A stretch of DNA of 64,000 bases from Nonomuraea turcica (GTDB lineage Bacteria; Actinomycetota; Actinomycetes; Streptosporangiales; Streptosporangiaceae): positions 62,001 through 126,000 of the forward strand of contig NZ_JAUZQF010000009.1 in the NCBI RefSeq assembly GCF_030718205.1. The letters are read 5' to 3'. Of the stretch, positions 1 through 9,440 are shown piece after piece. Each line of letters begins with the position of its first letter. Position 1 is the first letter of the stretch. Below the pieces are notes generated by a model that did no database searches, was not told where the DNA came from, and saw only the letters and a list, made by a program, of their open reading frames with translations. The translations under genes and the position numbers were made by a program.

Positions 1-3
1 GGC

Positions 4-840
4 ATGGAAGGGCTCGCGTTGCTGCGGTCCTTCACGGGCGAGCACGACCGCGGGTTCGTCGATGCGCGCCTCACCGAGATCCGCAAGCTCCTCGACGACG
101 ACACGCTGGCGAACGCCGCCGTGGACGTCGTCCGCGTGGACACCGTCGAGGGCTACCAGATCTGGTCGACAACCTATGACGGCCCGAATTCGGCGTTCGA
201 CATCGATGAGCCGATCGTCCACGAGATCGTCGACGCGCTGCCGGCGGGCGTCGCCCTGGACGCCGCCTGCGGCACGGGGCGCCTCGCGGCCTACCTGGCC
301 GGTCGCGGACACCAGGTCCTGGGCGTGGACAGCTCGCCCGACATGCTGGCCCGGGCCCGCGAACGCGTGCCGCAGGGCGAGTTCCACCTCGGCGACCTGC
401 GTCTCCTGCCGGTGCCCGACGACGCGGTGGACCTGGTGGTCTGCTCGCTGGCCTTGACGCACGTGGCCGAGCTGGACCCGGTGCTGACCGAGTTCGCCCG
501 GGTGCTGCGGCCCGGCGGGCACGTGGTCATCTCGGACATGCATCCCGAAGGGGTGGCACGCGGCATCAGTCCTCCCGTACGCCTGGCCGACGGACGACCG
601 GCGCGGGTCGCGACATACCGCCATCTGATCGGCGACTACATCCGCGCCGCGCTGGCGGCGGGCCTGCAGGTACGCCGCTGCGAGGAGCCACCGCTCCACA
701 CCGGGGACGAGGCCGTGCCGCCCGCCACCGAGACCCTGGGGCCGTGGCACCTGTGGCCGTGGGCCCTGAGCGACATGGTGCCCGAGGCGGCGCGGGCGGC
801 CGTCGCCGGGACGCCGTCGATGGTGATCTGGCAGTTCCAG

Positions 841-852
<12 letters not shown>
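4..852 (+). CDS. Class I SAM-dependent methyltransferase
   Basis: A cytosolic methyltransferase that would move a methyl group from S-adenosylmethionine to an unknown small molecule. Motif I (LDAACGTGRL) is at residues 85-94, the acidic ribose-binding residue is D109 (GVDSS), and the post-motif RPGG turn is near residue 170. The N-terminal 60 residues include a helical stretch and WSTTYD, as in other actinobacterial ubiE-like enzymes. The reading frame stays open to the left window edge, so the ATG at 4 may be internal and the real start may lie outside. Its 3' end overlaps the convergent dehalogenase-like gene by 12 nt. The fold is certain, the substrate unknown. Confidence 0.85.
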
Positions 853-1704
<852 letters not shown>

Positions 1705-1715
1705 GTCGGATCCGT

Positions 1716-2099
1716 TCAGGTGTTGAGTGTCATGGTGCGGTCCACCGCGATCTCGATCACGACCCGGCCGGGCGGCGCGGGCGGCGGCGAACCGTAACGT
1801 CGGCGGTAGTGCCGGGCGGCCTCGGCCACCCGGCGTGGATCGTCGGACACCGTGGCGGTGCCTTCGAGGGTGATCCAGCGGAACCCGTCGACCTGGCAGA
1901 GCGCGGCGCGGGCGCCCCTCGCCAGGTTGCGGGCCTTGCGCGAGGCGGCGACGGTCAGGACGCGAGCCGTTCCCGCGTTGCGGTCCCAGGTGAAGCGCAC
2001 GGCCACGACGTGCAGGGACCCGTCGGGCCGCAGGGTCGTCAGCGTGGCCACCCGGGGCTCGGCCAGAAAGGACTCCACCGAGCCGGCCAGGCCGCTCAT
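1716..2099 (-). CDS. PPOX-class FMN/F420-binding split-barrel protein
   Basis: A 127-residue pyridoxamine-phosphate-oxidase-fold protein. The N-terminal pattern SVESFLAEPRVATLTTLRPDG followed by HVVAVRF is typical of actinobacterial F420- or FMN-dependent PPOX enzymes, which reduce small substrates or bind flavin. The GRVVIEI strand and MTLNT end complete the barrel. I chose the ATG at 2099 because an in-frame extension upstream runs into low-complexity Arg-rich sequence with no domain. It sits 49 nt downstream of the NmrA-like reductase on the same strand and may be co-transcribed. The cofactor cannot be decided from sequence alone. Confidence 0.75.
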   Translation of the reverse strand: MSGLAGSVESFLAEPRVATLTTLRPDGSLHVVAVRFTWDRNAGTARVLTVAASRKARNLARGARAALCQVDGFRWITLEGTATVSDDPRRVAEAARHYRRRYGSPPPAPPGRVVIEIAVDRTMTLNT

Positions 2100-2148
2100 G
2101 GTGAGGGCTCCGTCGGGCTGCTCATGGCGAAAACTCGAGGCGGGGCGG

Positions 2149-2964
2149 TCATCGGAAGGCGGCGACGTTGCGGGCGGCCCAGTCGGCGAAGGCACGCGGC
2201 GCACGGCCCAGGATCCGCTCCACGTCCGGGCTGACCTGCTGCTCATCAACGGTCGGCGTGCCCAGGATGGCAAGGGTGCCCTCGACGACCGGCTCCGGCA
2301 TGACCCGCAGCATCTGCTCGCGCGCCTCCTCCCGGCTCTGCTCCACGAACCGCACCTCCTCGCCCAGCGCCGCCCCGATCGCCGCGGCACGGTCGCGCGG
2401 GCTCACCGCTTGCGGCCCGGTGAGCGTGTACGTACGTCCCGCGTGCCCGCTCTCCCGTAGCACCACGGCCGCGACCTCCGCGAGGTCGGCCGGGTCGACG
2501 GCCGGCAGCGCGACGTCGCCGAACGGCGCGGCCGCCGTACGGTGGGCGCGGATCGGCTCGGCCCACGCCAGAGCGTTGGAGTCGAAACCGCCCGGCCGCA
2601 GGATCGTCCACTCCAGCCCCGACCCGCGAACGGCCTCCTCGAAGGCCACGGGGTGGCCGTACGCCTCCGGCCGGGTCCCGGCGCCCTGCGACGAGAGCAG
2701 GACGACCCGCCGGACCCCGCCGGCCGCGGCGGCCTCCAGGACGGCCTGCGGTTCCTGCCCGGCGACGAGCAGGAACAACGCGTCCGCGCCGTCGAAGGCG
2801 GCCTTCAACCCGGCCGGCTCGCCCAGGTCGGCCACGCTGTGCCGGACACCCTTGGGAAGCGGCGCGGGCCGCCGGGAGACCGCGGTCACCTGCTCGCCCG
2901 CGGCGGCGAGCAGCCGGACCAGCTCTCCACCGACCTTGCCCGTCGCACCCGTGACAACGATCAT
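2149..2964 (-). CDS. NmrA-like NAD(P)-binding reductase
   Basis: A 271-residue atypical short-chain dehydrogenase of the NmrA/QOR2 kind, expected to bind NAD(P)H through the N-terminal VTGATGKVGGELV (GxxGxxG at residues 6-12). These proteins are quinone reductases or redox sensors. It lacks the YxxxK pair of classical SDRs, as is usual for the group. The start at 2964 is set by a GGAGGT ribosome site at 2971-2976 with 6-nt spacing; in-frame codons further upstream would overlap the operator. It diverges from a TetR gene and carries one of two matching operator dyads 21-36 nt upstream of its ATG, so that TetR protein probably represses it. Confidence 0.82.
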   Translation of the reverse strand: MIVVTGATGKVGGELVRLLAAAGEQVTAVSRRPAPLPKGVRHSVADLGEPAGLKAAFDGADALFLLVAGQEPQAVLEAAAAGGVRRVVLLSSQGAGTRPEAYGHPVAFEEAVRGSGLEWTILRPGGFDSNALAWAEPIRAHRTAAAPFGDVALPAVDPADLAEVAAVVLRESGHAGRTYTLTGPQAVSPRDRAAAIGAALGEEVRFVEQSREEAREQMLRVMPEPVVEGTLAILGTPTVDEQQVSPDVERILGRAPRAFADWAARNVAAFR

Positions 2965-2984
2965 CTCTCTACCTCCACGCAGTA

Positions 2985-3061
2985 AGTTAGTTGACTGACT
3001 TAGTTCCGAGACCATAGCGAGCGACCGGGGTGCTTGTCTATAGTGAGTCAGGTGACTAACT
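2985..3061. promoter_or_regulatory. Paired TetR operators in divergent promoter
   Basis: Two 16-bp dyads follow the same pattern AGTYAG-NTGA-CTRACT: AGTTAGTTGACTGACT at 2985-3000 and AGTCAGGTGACTAACT at 3046-3061, with centres 61 bp apart. Site 1 lies just upstream of the reductase ribosome site. Site 2 covers the TetR start region, right after a TATAGT -10 box at 3039-3044. This is the expected layout for a TetR repressor controlling itself and its divergent neighbour. That the TetR protein binds here is inferred. Confidence 0.75.
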
Positions 3062-3618
3062 CAACACGGTCGGGGAAGCGCGACCGTCTGGCCGGCGCTG
3101 CCGTACGGGTGCTGCACGAGCAGGGAGTCGAGAAGACGACGCTCGCCGACATCGCCCGCGCGGCCGACGTCCCGGTGGGCAACGTCTACTACTACTTCAA
3201 GACCAAGGACCAGCTCATCGAGGCCGCCATCGCCGCGCACGGCCACCACCTCGAATCGGTGATCGCCACCTTGGAAAGACTCCCCACCCCGCAGGAGCGA
3301 CTCAAGGCCCTCGTGCACAGCTGGGTCGAGCAGCGCGACCTCGCGGCCAAGTACGGCTGCCCCACCGGCACCCTCGCCTCCGAGCTCGACAAACGCGACG
3401 ACGGCCTCGACCGCGCGATCGCCAAGGTCATGGGAGAGCTGCTCGGCTGGATGGAACGGCAGTTCGCCGCCATGGGGCGCGAGGACGCACGCGAGCTGGC
3501 GGTCGCCCTGATGGCGGCCTACCAGGGCATCTCCCTGCTGACCAACACCTTCCGCGACCCGGCCCTCATGGAAATGGAGGGCCACCGCCTCGAACGCTGG
3601 ATCGACTCCTTGGCCTGA
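3052..3618 (+). CDS. TetR-family transcriptional regulator
   Basis: A roughly 188-residue TetR repressor. The helix-turn-helix runs from TTLADIARAADVPVGNVYYYF (about residues 28-48 from this start), followed by an all-helical ligand domain with a GCPTGTLASEL segment seen in YcdC/AcuR-like members. The start is debatable: TTG at 3034 and GTG at 3043 are in frame. I prefer GTG at 3052 because a TATAGT -10 box at 3039-3044 would place the transcript start at that codon, giving a leaderless mRNA, and no ribosome site is visible. It diverges from the NmrA-like reductase and shares operator dyads with it. Confidence 0.85.
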   Translation: MTNSTRSGKRDRLAGAAVRVLHEQGVEKTTLADIARAADVPVGNVYYYFKTKDQLIEAAIAAHGHHLESVIATLERLPTPQERLKALVHSWVEQRDLAAKYGCPTGTLASELDKRDDGLDRAIAKVMGELLGWMERQFAAMGREDARELAVALMAAYQGISLLTNTFRDPALMEMEGHRLERWIDSLA

Positions 3619-3734
3619 CCACGCTTGCGCTGTGGGTGAAGACGTTCCGCCGTGGGCGATGAGGGGGTGCGACAGGCGCCGGCGGGCGGGATGGTGATCC
3701 CACAGATCGCTGACGGAGAGGTGGTGCGTGGACG

Positions 3735-4664
3735 ATGACGGTCGCACAGGTGCTGGGACCGGGGGAGTGGCTGGGCGCGGAGATCCGTGACAGCGACGCC
3801 TGGCGGGTCTCGCTTGATGAGGGACATCGGCAGGAAGTGCTGGCCGCCGTACGCGCGGCGCCGGGCGAGATCGCCCGCGAGAGCTTCCCGCTGCCGACGC
3901 TCGGCCCCGTCCTGCGGCGCGCGCGCGAAGAGCTCGTGGACGGCCGCGGGTTCGTGCTGGTCCAGGGGGTGCCGACCGAAGGAATGAGCGAGCAGCAGTG
4001 CGAGATCGCCGCGCTCGGCCTCGCGTGCCACGTCGGCGGCATCGTCCCGCAAGGCCCGGACCAAGCACCCCTCATGCACGTACGGGACACGGGCGCCGAC
4101 CCGGCGCAGGCGCGGACCAGGAGCTACGAGCACAGCGGGAGGCTCGGCTACCACAGCGACCCCACGGACATCGTGGCGCTCCTGTGCGTGCGGCCGGCCA
4201 AAGCCGGGGGCCTCAGCGCCATCGTCAGCTCTGTGGCGGTGCACAACGAGCTGGTGCGGACCCGTCCGGACCTGGCGGAGCTGCTCTACCAGCCGTGGTG
4301 GCACGACCGGCGCACCGGCGACGGCCCCGACAGCTTCTTCACCAAGCCGATCTGCGTTCCCCGCGCCGACGGCCGGTTGTCCGTCTCGTACGGACCCGAC
4401 TACCTGCGCTCGGCCCAGCGCGGCGCCCACGTGCCACCGTTCACCCACGCGCAGGAGGAGGCGATGGACCTCCTGGACCGGCTGACCAACGACCCACGTT
4501 TCGCTCTCACCATGGATCTACGGGCCGGCGACATGCAGTTCCTCAACAACCATGTCGTCCTGCACAGCCGCACGGCCTACGAGGACCACCCGGAGCTGGA
4601 GCGCCGCCGCCACCTGCTGCGCCTGTGGCTCACCATCGACGCGCGCCGGCTCGAGACGACCTGA
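3735..4664 (+). CDS. TauD/clavaminate synthase-like Fe(II)/2-oxoglutarate oxygenase
   Basis: A 309-residue TauD/TfdA-type oxygenase that would couple 2-oxoglutarate decarboxylation to hydroxylation of an unknown substrate. The iron triad is visible as His140 and Asp142 (YHSDPTD) and the distal His277 (LHSRT). Arginines in the RRHLLRLWL strand near residues 291-296 would hold 2-oxoglutarate. The length and the NHVVLHSR motif fit the actinobacterial subgroup often annotated as taurine-catabolism-like or clavaminate-synthase-like. A GGAGAGG run lies about 14 nt before the ATG, a long spacing. It stands alone between a TetR and a convergent MarR gene, so there is no operon clue to its substrate. 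Confidence 0.82.
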   Translation: MTVAQVLGPGEWLGAEIRDSDAWRVSLDEGHRQEVLAAVRAAPGEIARESFPLPTLGPVLRRAREELVDGRGFVLVQGVPTEGMSEQQCEIAALGLACHVGGIVPQGPDQAPLMHVRDTGADPAQARTRSYEHSGRLGYHSDPTDIVALLCVRPAKAGGLSAIVSSVAVHNELVRTRPDLAELLYQPWWHDRRTGDGPDSFFTKPICVPRADGRLSVSYGPDYLRSAQRGAHVPPFTHAQEEAMDLLDRLTNDPRFALTMDLRAGDMQFLNNHVVLHSRTAYEDHPELERRRHLLRLWLTIDARRLETT

Positions 4665-4677
4665 CGAAGCTCGGGGC

Positions 4678-5181
4678 TCACGCCGCCGGCTTGGTGGTCG
4701 GCGGTCCGGGCCGGGCGGCCACCATGCCGGCTTCCACGGTCTTGAGCAACGTGAGCGCCGCGTCCAGCCGGCTGGTGTCGTGACCGGCGGCCGCCGCGAC
4801 GGCCGCGGCCCACTCCTTCCGGACGACGGCGTAGTTGGTCCTGCCGCGCTCGGTCAGGTGCACGGTCACCCCGCGGCGATCATCGGGACAGACGCGCCGC
4901 TCAATGAGGGCCTTGCTCTCAAGCCCGCGCAGGACCGTGGAGAGGTTCGTACGCTGCAGCCCGGTGGCGGCGGCGATCCGGCTGGGCGGGGCGGCGGGAT
5001 CGCCTTGCAGGTGGCGCATCACCATGCCTTCCGACGGCGACAACGGGACGGCCCGCTCGTCGGTGTAGCCGCGGAACTGGATCTCCCGGGCAATGATCAG
5101 CACAAGGTCCGCCAGATCCGCCCAGCGGGCGTCGGCTTCCGAGCCGAGCTCTTCGTCCGGCCGCTGCGATTGGTCGTACAT
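4678..5181 (-). CDS. MarR-family transcriptional regulator
   Basis: A 167-residue winged-helix repressor. The recognition region is SRIAAATGLQRTNLSTVLRGLESKALIERR and the wing DDRRGVTVHLTERG, with dimer helices at both ends. Start 5181 is fixed by GGAGGT at 5185-5190. It has a single Cys next to the wing (RRVCPDDRR), which leaves room for a redox-sensing role but does not prove it. It is divergent from the MFS-cytochrome bd operon, and dyads fill the 83-bp gap, so that operon is the likely target. Confidence 0.87.
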   Translation of the reverse strand: MYDQSQRPDEELGSEADARWADLADLVLIIAREIQFRGYTDERAVPLSPSEGMVMRHLQGDPAAPPSRIAAATGLQRTNLSTVLRGLESKALIERRVCPDDRRGVTVHLTERGRTNYAVVRKEWAAAVAAAAGHDTSRLDAALTLLKTVEAGMVAARPGPPTTKPAA

Positions 5182-5211
5182 CACACCTCCAAAGAGTAAA
5201 CGGTACGCCAA

Positions 5212-5250
5212 ATAGTTATATGGTCATATTTGTAATGGCCTCATAACTAT
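5212..5250. promoter_or_regulatory. Probable MarR operator region
   Basis: The AT-rich gap between marR and the MFS gene holds a perfect 8-bp inverted repeat, ATAGTTAT at 5212-5219 and ATAACTAT at 5243-5250. It also holds an inner dyad, ATATG-GT-CATAT, at 5218-5229. Such a cluster in otherwise GC-rich DNA between divergent genes is the usual place for MarR binding. The MFS gene has its own GGAGGTG ribosome site just before the ATG at 5265. Confidence 0.65.
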
Positions 5251-5264
5251 CTACCGGAGGTGTC

Positions 5265-6728
5265 ATGAAGGCCACACTCTCCGCAGGGCGCACGGGGTCC
5301 CCGCATGCCGTGGCACAGGGAGGCGGGCTGCACCCGTTCGGGGTGTTGATCCTGCTGGCGGGCGCGTTCCTGCCGATCATGGACTTCTTCATCACGAACG
5401 TCGCTCTGCCCAGCATCGACGCCTCATTGCACGCCTCGGCGTCGTCCCTGGAGCTGGTGATCGCCGGATACGGGGTCGCCTACGCGGCCCTGCTGGTGCT
5501 GGGCGGCAGGCTGGGCGACCGCTACGGCCGGCACCGGATCTTCCTCGGCGCGCTGGTGGGCTTCATCACCGCCTCCCTGGCCTGCGGCATCGCCCCCAGC
5601 GTCGAGGTGCTGATCGGAGCTCGCATCGTGCAGGGCGCCACCGCGGCGCTGCTCATCCCGCAGGTGCTGGCCACGTTCCACCACACCCTGGAAGGGGAAC
5701 GCAAGGCCCGCGCGGTGGCCATGTACGGGGCGACCTCCGGCATCGCGGCCGTGGTCGGGCAACTGGTCGGCGGGCTGCTGGTGTCCGCCGACATCGCTGG
5801 GACGTCATGGCGGCCGATCTTCCTCGTCAACGTGCCCATCGGCGTGGTCGTGCTGCTGGTGGCGGCGCGGATCGTACCGGACACCCGCTCGCACCGACCC
5901 GTCGGCGTCGACCTGCCCGGCACGGTGTTGTTCGCCGCCGCCCTCACCGCCCTGCTCATCCCGCTGACCGAGGGCCATTCCCTGGGGTGGCCCTGGTGGA
6001 CGTGGGCGCTGTTCGCCGTGGCGGTCGTGCTGGGCGCCGTCACGTTCGTCGTGGAGAAGCGTGCCGAGCAGCGCGGTGAGACCCCGCTCCTGCCGCCGTC
6101 CCTGCTACGTCTGCCGTCGATGTCGCGAGGCCTGCTGATGGTACTGGCCTTCAGCATCGGCTTCGGCGCATTCATGTTCGTCTTCGCCCTGACCGTGCAG
6201 AACGGCTTGCACCAGGACGCGCTGCACGGCGGACTGGCGATCCTGCCGATGGCTCTGCTCTTCTTCGCCGGCTCCCTGCTGGCACCGCGCCTGATCTCCC
6301 GCTTCGGCAAGGCCGCGCTGTCCGCGGGAGCCGCAGTGCAGCTGGCGGGGCTGGCCCTGCTGGTGATGGTCCTCGTGCGGAACTGGCCGCACGTCAGCCT
6401 CTGGGCCATGGCCGTCCCTCTGGCCCTGGCCGGCGCCGGGCAGTCGATGTTGTTCACCGGGCTGTTCCGCAGCGTGCTGACCGACGTTCCCACCCACCTC
6501 GCCGGCATCGGCAGCGGCGTGCTGATCACTGTGCAGCAGAGCGGGCTGGCCCTCGGCGTGGCCGCCCTCGGCACCCTCTATCTCGTGCTGGAACCGCACG
6601 ACGTCCCCCACGCCTTCGCCACTGTCGAATACGTGCAGATGGCCATCATCGCCCTGCTCGGGGTCGGCGTCGCCGCCCTGCCGCGCTTCCGCCAGGCCTC
6701 CGCTGACACACCTGTGGTGGAGGGCTGA
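5265..6728 (+). CDS. MFS drug/metabolite exporter, 14-TM EmrB/QacA type
   Basis: A 487-residue inner-membrane exporter of the DHA2 (14-helix) family that would use proton motive force to expel drugs or metabolites. Signature elements include FLPIMDFFITNVALPSI in helix 1, GGRLGDRYGRHR at the loop 2-3 motif A, and AVVGQLVGGLLV in motif C. A GGAGG site sits 6-7 nt before the ATG. Its stop codon shares a base with the cydA start (TGATG), so it is translated as the first gene of the cytochrome bd operon. That pairing suggests the MarR ligand is a compound that both needs export and impairs respiration. Confidence 0.9.
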   Translation: MKATLSAGRTGSPHAVAQGGGLHPFGVLILLAGAFLPIMDFFITNVALPSIDASLHASASSLELVIAGYGVAYAALLVLGGRLGDRYGRHRIFLGALVGFITASLACGIAPSVEVLIGARIVQGATAALLIPQVLATFHHTLEGERKARAVAMYGATSGIAAVVGQLVGGLLVSADIAGTSWRPIFLVNVPIGVVVLLVAARIVPDTRSHRPVGVDLPGTVLFAAALTALLIPLTEGHSLGWPWWTWALFAVAVVLGAVTFVVEKRAEQRGETPLLPPSLLRLPSMSRGLLMVLAFSIGFGAFMFVFALTVQNGLHQDALHGGLAILPMALLFFAGSLLAPRLISRFGKAALSAGAAVQLAGLALLVMVLVRNWPHVSLWAMAVPLALAGAGQSMLFTGLFRSVLTDVPTHLAGIGSGVLITVQQSGLALGVAALGTLYLVLEPHDVPHAFATVEYVQMAIIALLGVGVAALPRFRQASADTPVVEG

Positions 6729-8137
6729 TGAGTCTTCTCGACCTGTCCCGGTGGCAGTTCGCCATCACCGTCATGTTCCACATGACCTTTCCGGCGATCA
6801 CCGTCGAACTCTCGATCTTCCTTGCGGTCGTCTACGGCATGTACTGGCGCACCGGCCGGGCGGTTTATCTGCAGATGTTCCGGTTCTGGCGGCGTATCTT
6901 CGCCGTGGGGTTCGCGATCGGCGTGGTCGCCGGTGCGGTCATCACCTTCGAAATGGGCTTGAACTGGGGCGTGTACGGCGCGAAGACCGGCCCAGTCCTC
7001 GGGCCCATCCTCGGCATGGAAGTCGTGACCGCCTTCTTCGTCGAGGCCGGGTTCATCGGGGTCCTGCTCTATGGGGAAGGGCGCGTCCGCAAGGCCACCA
7101 TGTTCATGTCCACCGTCATGGTGGCCTTGGGCACCCTTCTGTCGTCCACGTGGATCATCGCGGCCAACTCGTGGATGCAGACACCGGCCGGATACCAGCT
7201 CATCGACGGCCGATTCGAGCCGACGGACTGGATGCGGGTCATCTTCAACCCGTCGTTCATCTGGCGCTGGCCGCACATGGTGGCCGCCGTGTTGATCTCG
7301 GCCGGCTTCTTCATGGCCGGGATCTCGGCCTGGTACCTCGTCAGGGGACGCGCCGTAGGCTTCGCCCGCCGCTCGATGTCGATCGCCCTCGGCGTCGCCG
7401 CGGTGCTGATGCCCGTTCAGCTCTACCTCGGTGACAACGTCGCCGGCCACGAACTGCTCAGCCAGCCCGCCAAGCTCGAGGCGATCGAAGGCAACTGGGG
7501 CAACGGCAACACCGGCTTCGTCCTGTTCGCCATCCCCGACCAGCAAGCCGCCCGGAACATCGCCGAGCTCACCATCCCCTGCCTCGGCAGCGCCATCTCG
7601 GCCAAGGACCTCAGCTGCGGCACCGCGATGCCCGGCCTGGATCTGACCCCGGCGGCCGACCGGCCGGACATGGCCGCGACCTTCTGGGGCTTCCGCATCA
7701 TGTTCCTCGCGGGCGTGCTGATGTTCGGCACCGCTTTCGCGGCAACCGTGCTGCGCTTGCGCAACCGCCTGTGGACCGCGCGTCGTTTCCACAGATTCGT
7801 CCTCTGGAGCACGCCCGCCGGCGTCCTCGCCATCCTCGGCGGTTGGGTCACCGCCGAGGCGGGCCGGCAGCCGTGGATCGTGTTCGGCCGGCTCCGCACC
7901 TCGGACGCGGTATCGCACCTGGCCTCCGGCGAAGTCCTGTTCTCGATGATCGGATTCTCGGCCCTCTACCTCGTCGCGCTCGTCGCCTACATCGCCTACA
8001 TCGTCCGCACGGTGCACCGAGGCCCCGAGCATGACGATCCTCGACGCGAGCCCCGCCCGCCCGCGCCGGACCCGACCTCGATCCCACACGCGGGCGCCCC
8101 CGCTCTGCTCGGCCCGCGGGAGGTGGCGGCCCGATGA
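6728..8137 (+). CDS. cydA: Cytochrome bd ubiquinol/menaquinol oxidase subunit I
   Basis: The quinol-oxidising, haem-bearing subunit of cytochrome bd, a high-affinity terminal oxidase in the cytoplasmic membrane. The 469-residue protein has the expected haem and proton-path residues by alignment to known CydA: His18 (VMFHMTF), Glu98 and Glu106 (GMEVVTAFFVEAGFIG), His183 (WRWPHMVAA) and the GRQPW signature near the C-terminus. The Q-loop is of the short type common in Gram-positive bacteria. It overlaps the MFS stop by one base and cydB by four, so translation is coupled. Confidence 0.96.
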   Translation: MSLLDLSRWQFAITVMFHMTFPAITVELSIFLAVVYGMYWRTGRAVYLQMFRFWRRIFAVGFAIGVVAGAVITFEMGLNWGVYGAKTGPVLGPILGMEVVTAFFVEAGFIGVLLYGEGRVRKATMFMSTVMVALGTLLSSTWIIAANSWMQTPAGYQLIDGRFEPTDWMRVIFNPSFIWRWPHMVAAVLISAGFFMAGISAWYLVRGRAVGFARRSMSIALGVAAVLMPVQLYLGDNVAGHELLSQPAKLEAIEGNWGNGNTGFVLFAIPDQQAARNIAELTIPCLGSAISAKDLSCGTAMPGLDLTPAADRPDMAATFWGFRIMFLAGVLMFGTAFAATVLRLRNRLWTARRFHRFVLWSTPAGVLAILGGWVTAEAGRQPWIVFGRLRTSDAVSHLASGEVLFSMIGFSALYLVALVAYIAYIVRTVHRGPEHDDPRREPRPPAPDPTSIPHAGAPALLGPREVAAR

Positions 8138-9183
8138 TCACTACTCTGTGGCTCGGCGTCGTGGTGCTCTGCCTGCTGATGTACGTCGTGCTGGACGGCT
8201 ACGACCTGGGAGTGGGCGTGGCCACCCTGTTCGATCGCGACGCCGCCCACCGCCGGCACATGCTGGAGTCCGTCGCGGTGGGCTGGGACGGCAACGAGAC
8301 ATGGCTCATCCTGCTCGGTGTGGCCCTGTGGGCCGGGTTCCCGCTGGCGTTCGGCACGGTCCTGCCACACGCCTATCTCCCCATCACGGTCGTGCTGTTC
8401 GCGCTCATCGTGCGCGGCGTCAGCGTTGAACTGGCGTCCCAGTCGCCGCCGGCGCCTCGCTGGACCACCGCCTTCGGCGTGGCCTCGTTGGCGGCGGCGT
8501 TCGCGCAAGGCTTCGCGCTCGGCACGTTGACGTCACCGCTACGCCTGCACGACAACGCCTTCGCCGGGACCGCTTTCGGCGCCTTCAGCTGGTTCGCGGT
8601 GCTGACCGGCGCCACCGTCACCGCCGCGTACACCGCACTCGGGTACGCCTACACCAAGCGGAAGTCGTCCGGGCGGCTGCGCGCGACGGCCGCGCGCAGG
8701 GGCGGGGTCACCACGGCCGTCACCGTCGCGCTGCTGACCGTGGTGCTGTTCGCCATCAATGCCACGGCGGCGCCGCTGAACCTGACCAGCCCGGGACGCG
8801 CCTTCGCCTTCGGCGGCCTGTTGTTGTTCGCCGCCGCGGGAGCCGTCACCTCGCTGGCCGCGTTCCCGCGACAGCGGCAGACCGGCGCAGCCGACACCCT
8901 GCCGTTCGGTGGGCTCGTCGTCACGGTCGTCTCGGTGTTCCTCGCCCTCGGCGTGGCACGTTATCCGGTCTTCATGCCGCCGGATCTCACGGTCGACGGC
9001 TCGGTGGGCCCACACAACACCATGGTGTTCGTGCTCGTCGGCATCGGGCTGAACATGCCGCTGGTGCTGGCGTACAACGTGTTCGCGCACCGTGCTTTCG
9101 CCGGAAAGCTCGACACCGGATCGCGGGCCGGCGAAGAGCCCGCCCCGGACCACCTTGTCGTGACAGGAGCACCCTCATCATGA
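8134..9183 (+). CDS. cydB: Cytochrome bd oxidase subunit II
   Basis: The 349-residue partner subunit of CydA with about eight to nine membrane helices. The N-terminus has the family pattern LDGYDLGVGV and then the WDGNETWLI segment that packs against haem b595 and the proton channel. It begins within the cydA stop (ATGA) and ends with the same type of overlap with a small membrane-protein gene. Nothing looks truncated; the length is within the usual range for actinobacterial CydB. Confidence 0.95.
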   Translation: MITTLWLGVVVLCLLMYVVLDGYDLGVGVATLFDRDAAHRRHMLESVAVGWDGNETWLILLGVALWAGFPLAFGTVLPHAYLPITVVLFALIVRGVSVELASQSPPAPRWTTAFGVASLAAAFAQGFALGTLTSPLRLHDNAFAGTAFGAFSWFAVLTGATVTAAYTALGYAYTKRKSSGRLRATAARRGGVTTAVTVALLTVVLFAINATAAPLNLTSPGRAFAFGGLLLFAAAGAVTSLAAFPRQRQTGAADTLPFGGLVVTVVSVFLALGVARYPVFMPPDLTVDGSVGPHNTMVFVLVGIGLNMPLVLAYNVFAHRAFAGKLDTGSRAGEEPAPDHLVVTGAPSS

Positions 9184-9440
9184 TCGCCCATAGCGCTGAC
9201 CTCGGCGCCGCTCGCCGCGCATCCGTCCCGCCGGCGCCGGTCCGCGGCCTGCTGCGCCTGCTCTCCGCCACGGCATGGACCCTGCTCGGAGCATTCGCGT
9301 ACGTCGTCTGCCAGGGGATGTTCGGCGGCTACCCGCAGGTCCACTCGGAGCTGCTCACCACCCTGGGCATGATCGCCATCGCCCTGACCGGGGGTGTCGC
9401 CTGGATCATCGACGAACGGCGTTCTCATGGCGACGAATGA
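9180..9440 (+). CDS. Small two-TM protein of the cyd operon, possible accessory subunit
   Basis: An 86-residue protein with two predicted membrane helices (about residues 26-49 and 58-78) joined by a short GGYPQVHSE loop, and a charged DERRSHGDE tail. I do not recognise it as a named family. It is wedged between cydB (4-nt overlap) and cydD (14-nt overlap), so it is certainly translated with them. In other bacteria small subunits such as CydX, CydS and CydH stabilise cytochrome bd; position and topology make this protein a candidate for a similar job, but it is longer and has two helices rather than one. Confidence 0.75.
   Translation: MIAHSADLGAARRASVPPAPVRGLLRLLSATAWTLLGAFAYVVCQGMFGGYPQVHSELLTTLGMIAIALTGGVAWIIDERRSHGDE

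Noticed and set aside
3034..3051. TTG at 3034 as the TetR start
   Set aside because: No ribosome site, and a -10 box and operator lie between it and the GTG at 3052.
6578..8089. 503-codon minus-strand ORF opposite cydA
   Set aside because: Charged, low-complexity translation; cydA on the plus strand has all haem ligands.
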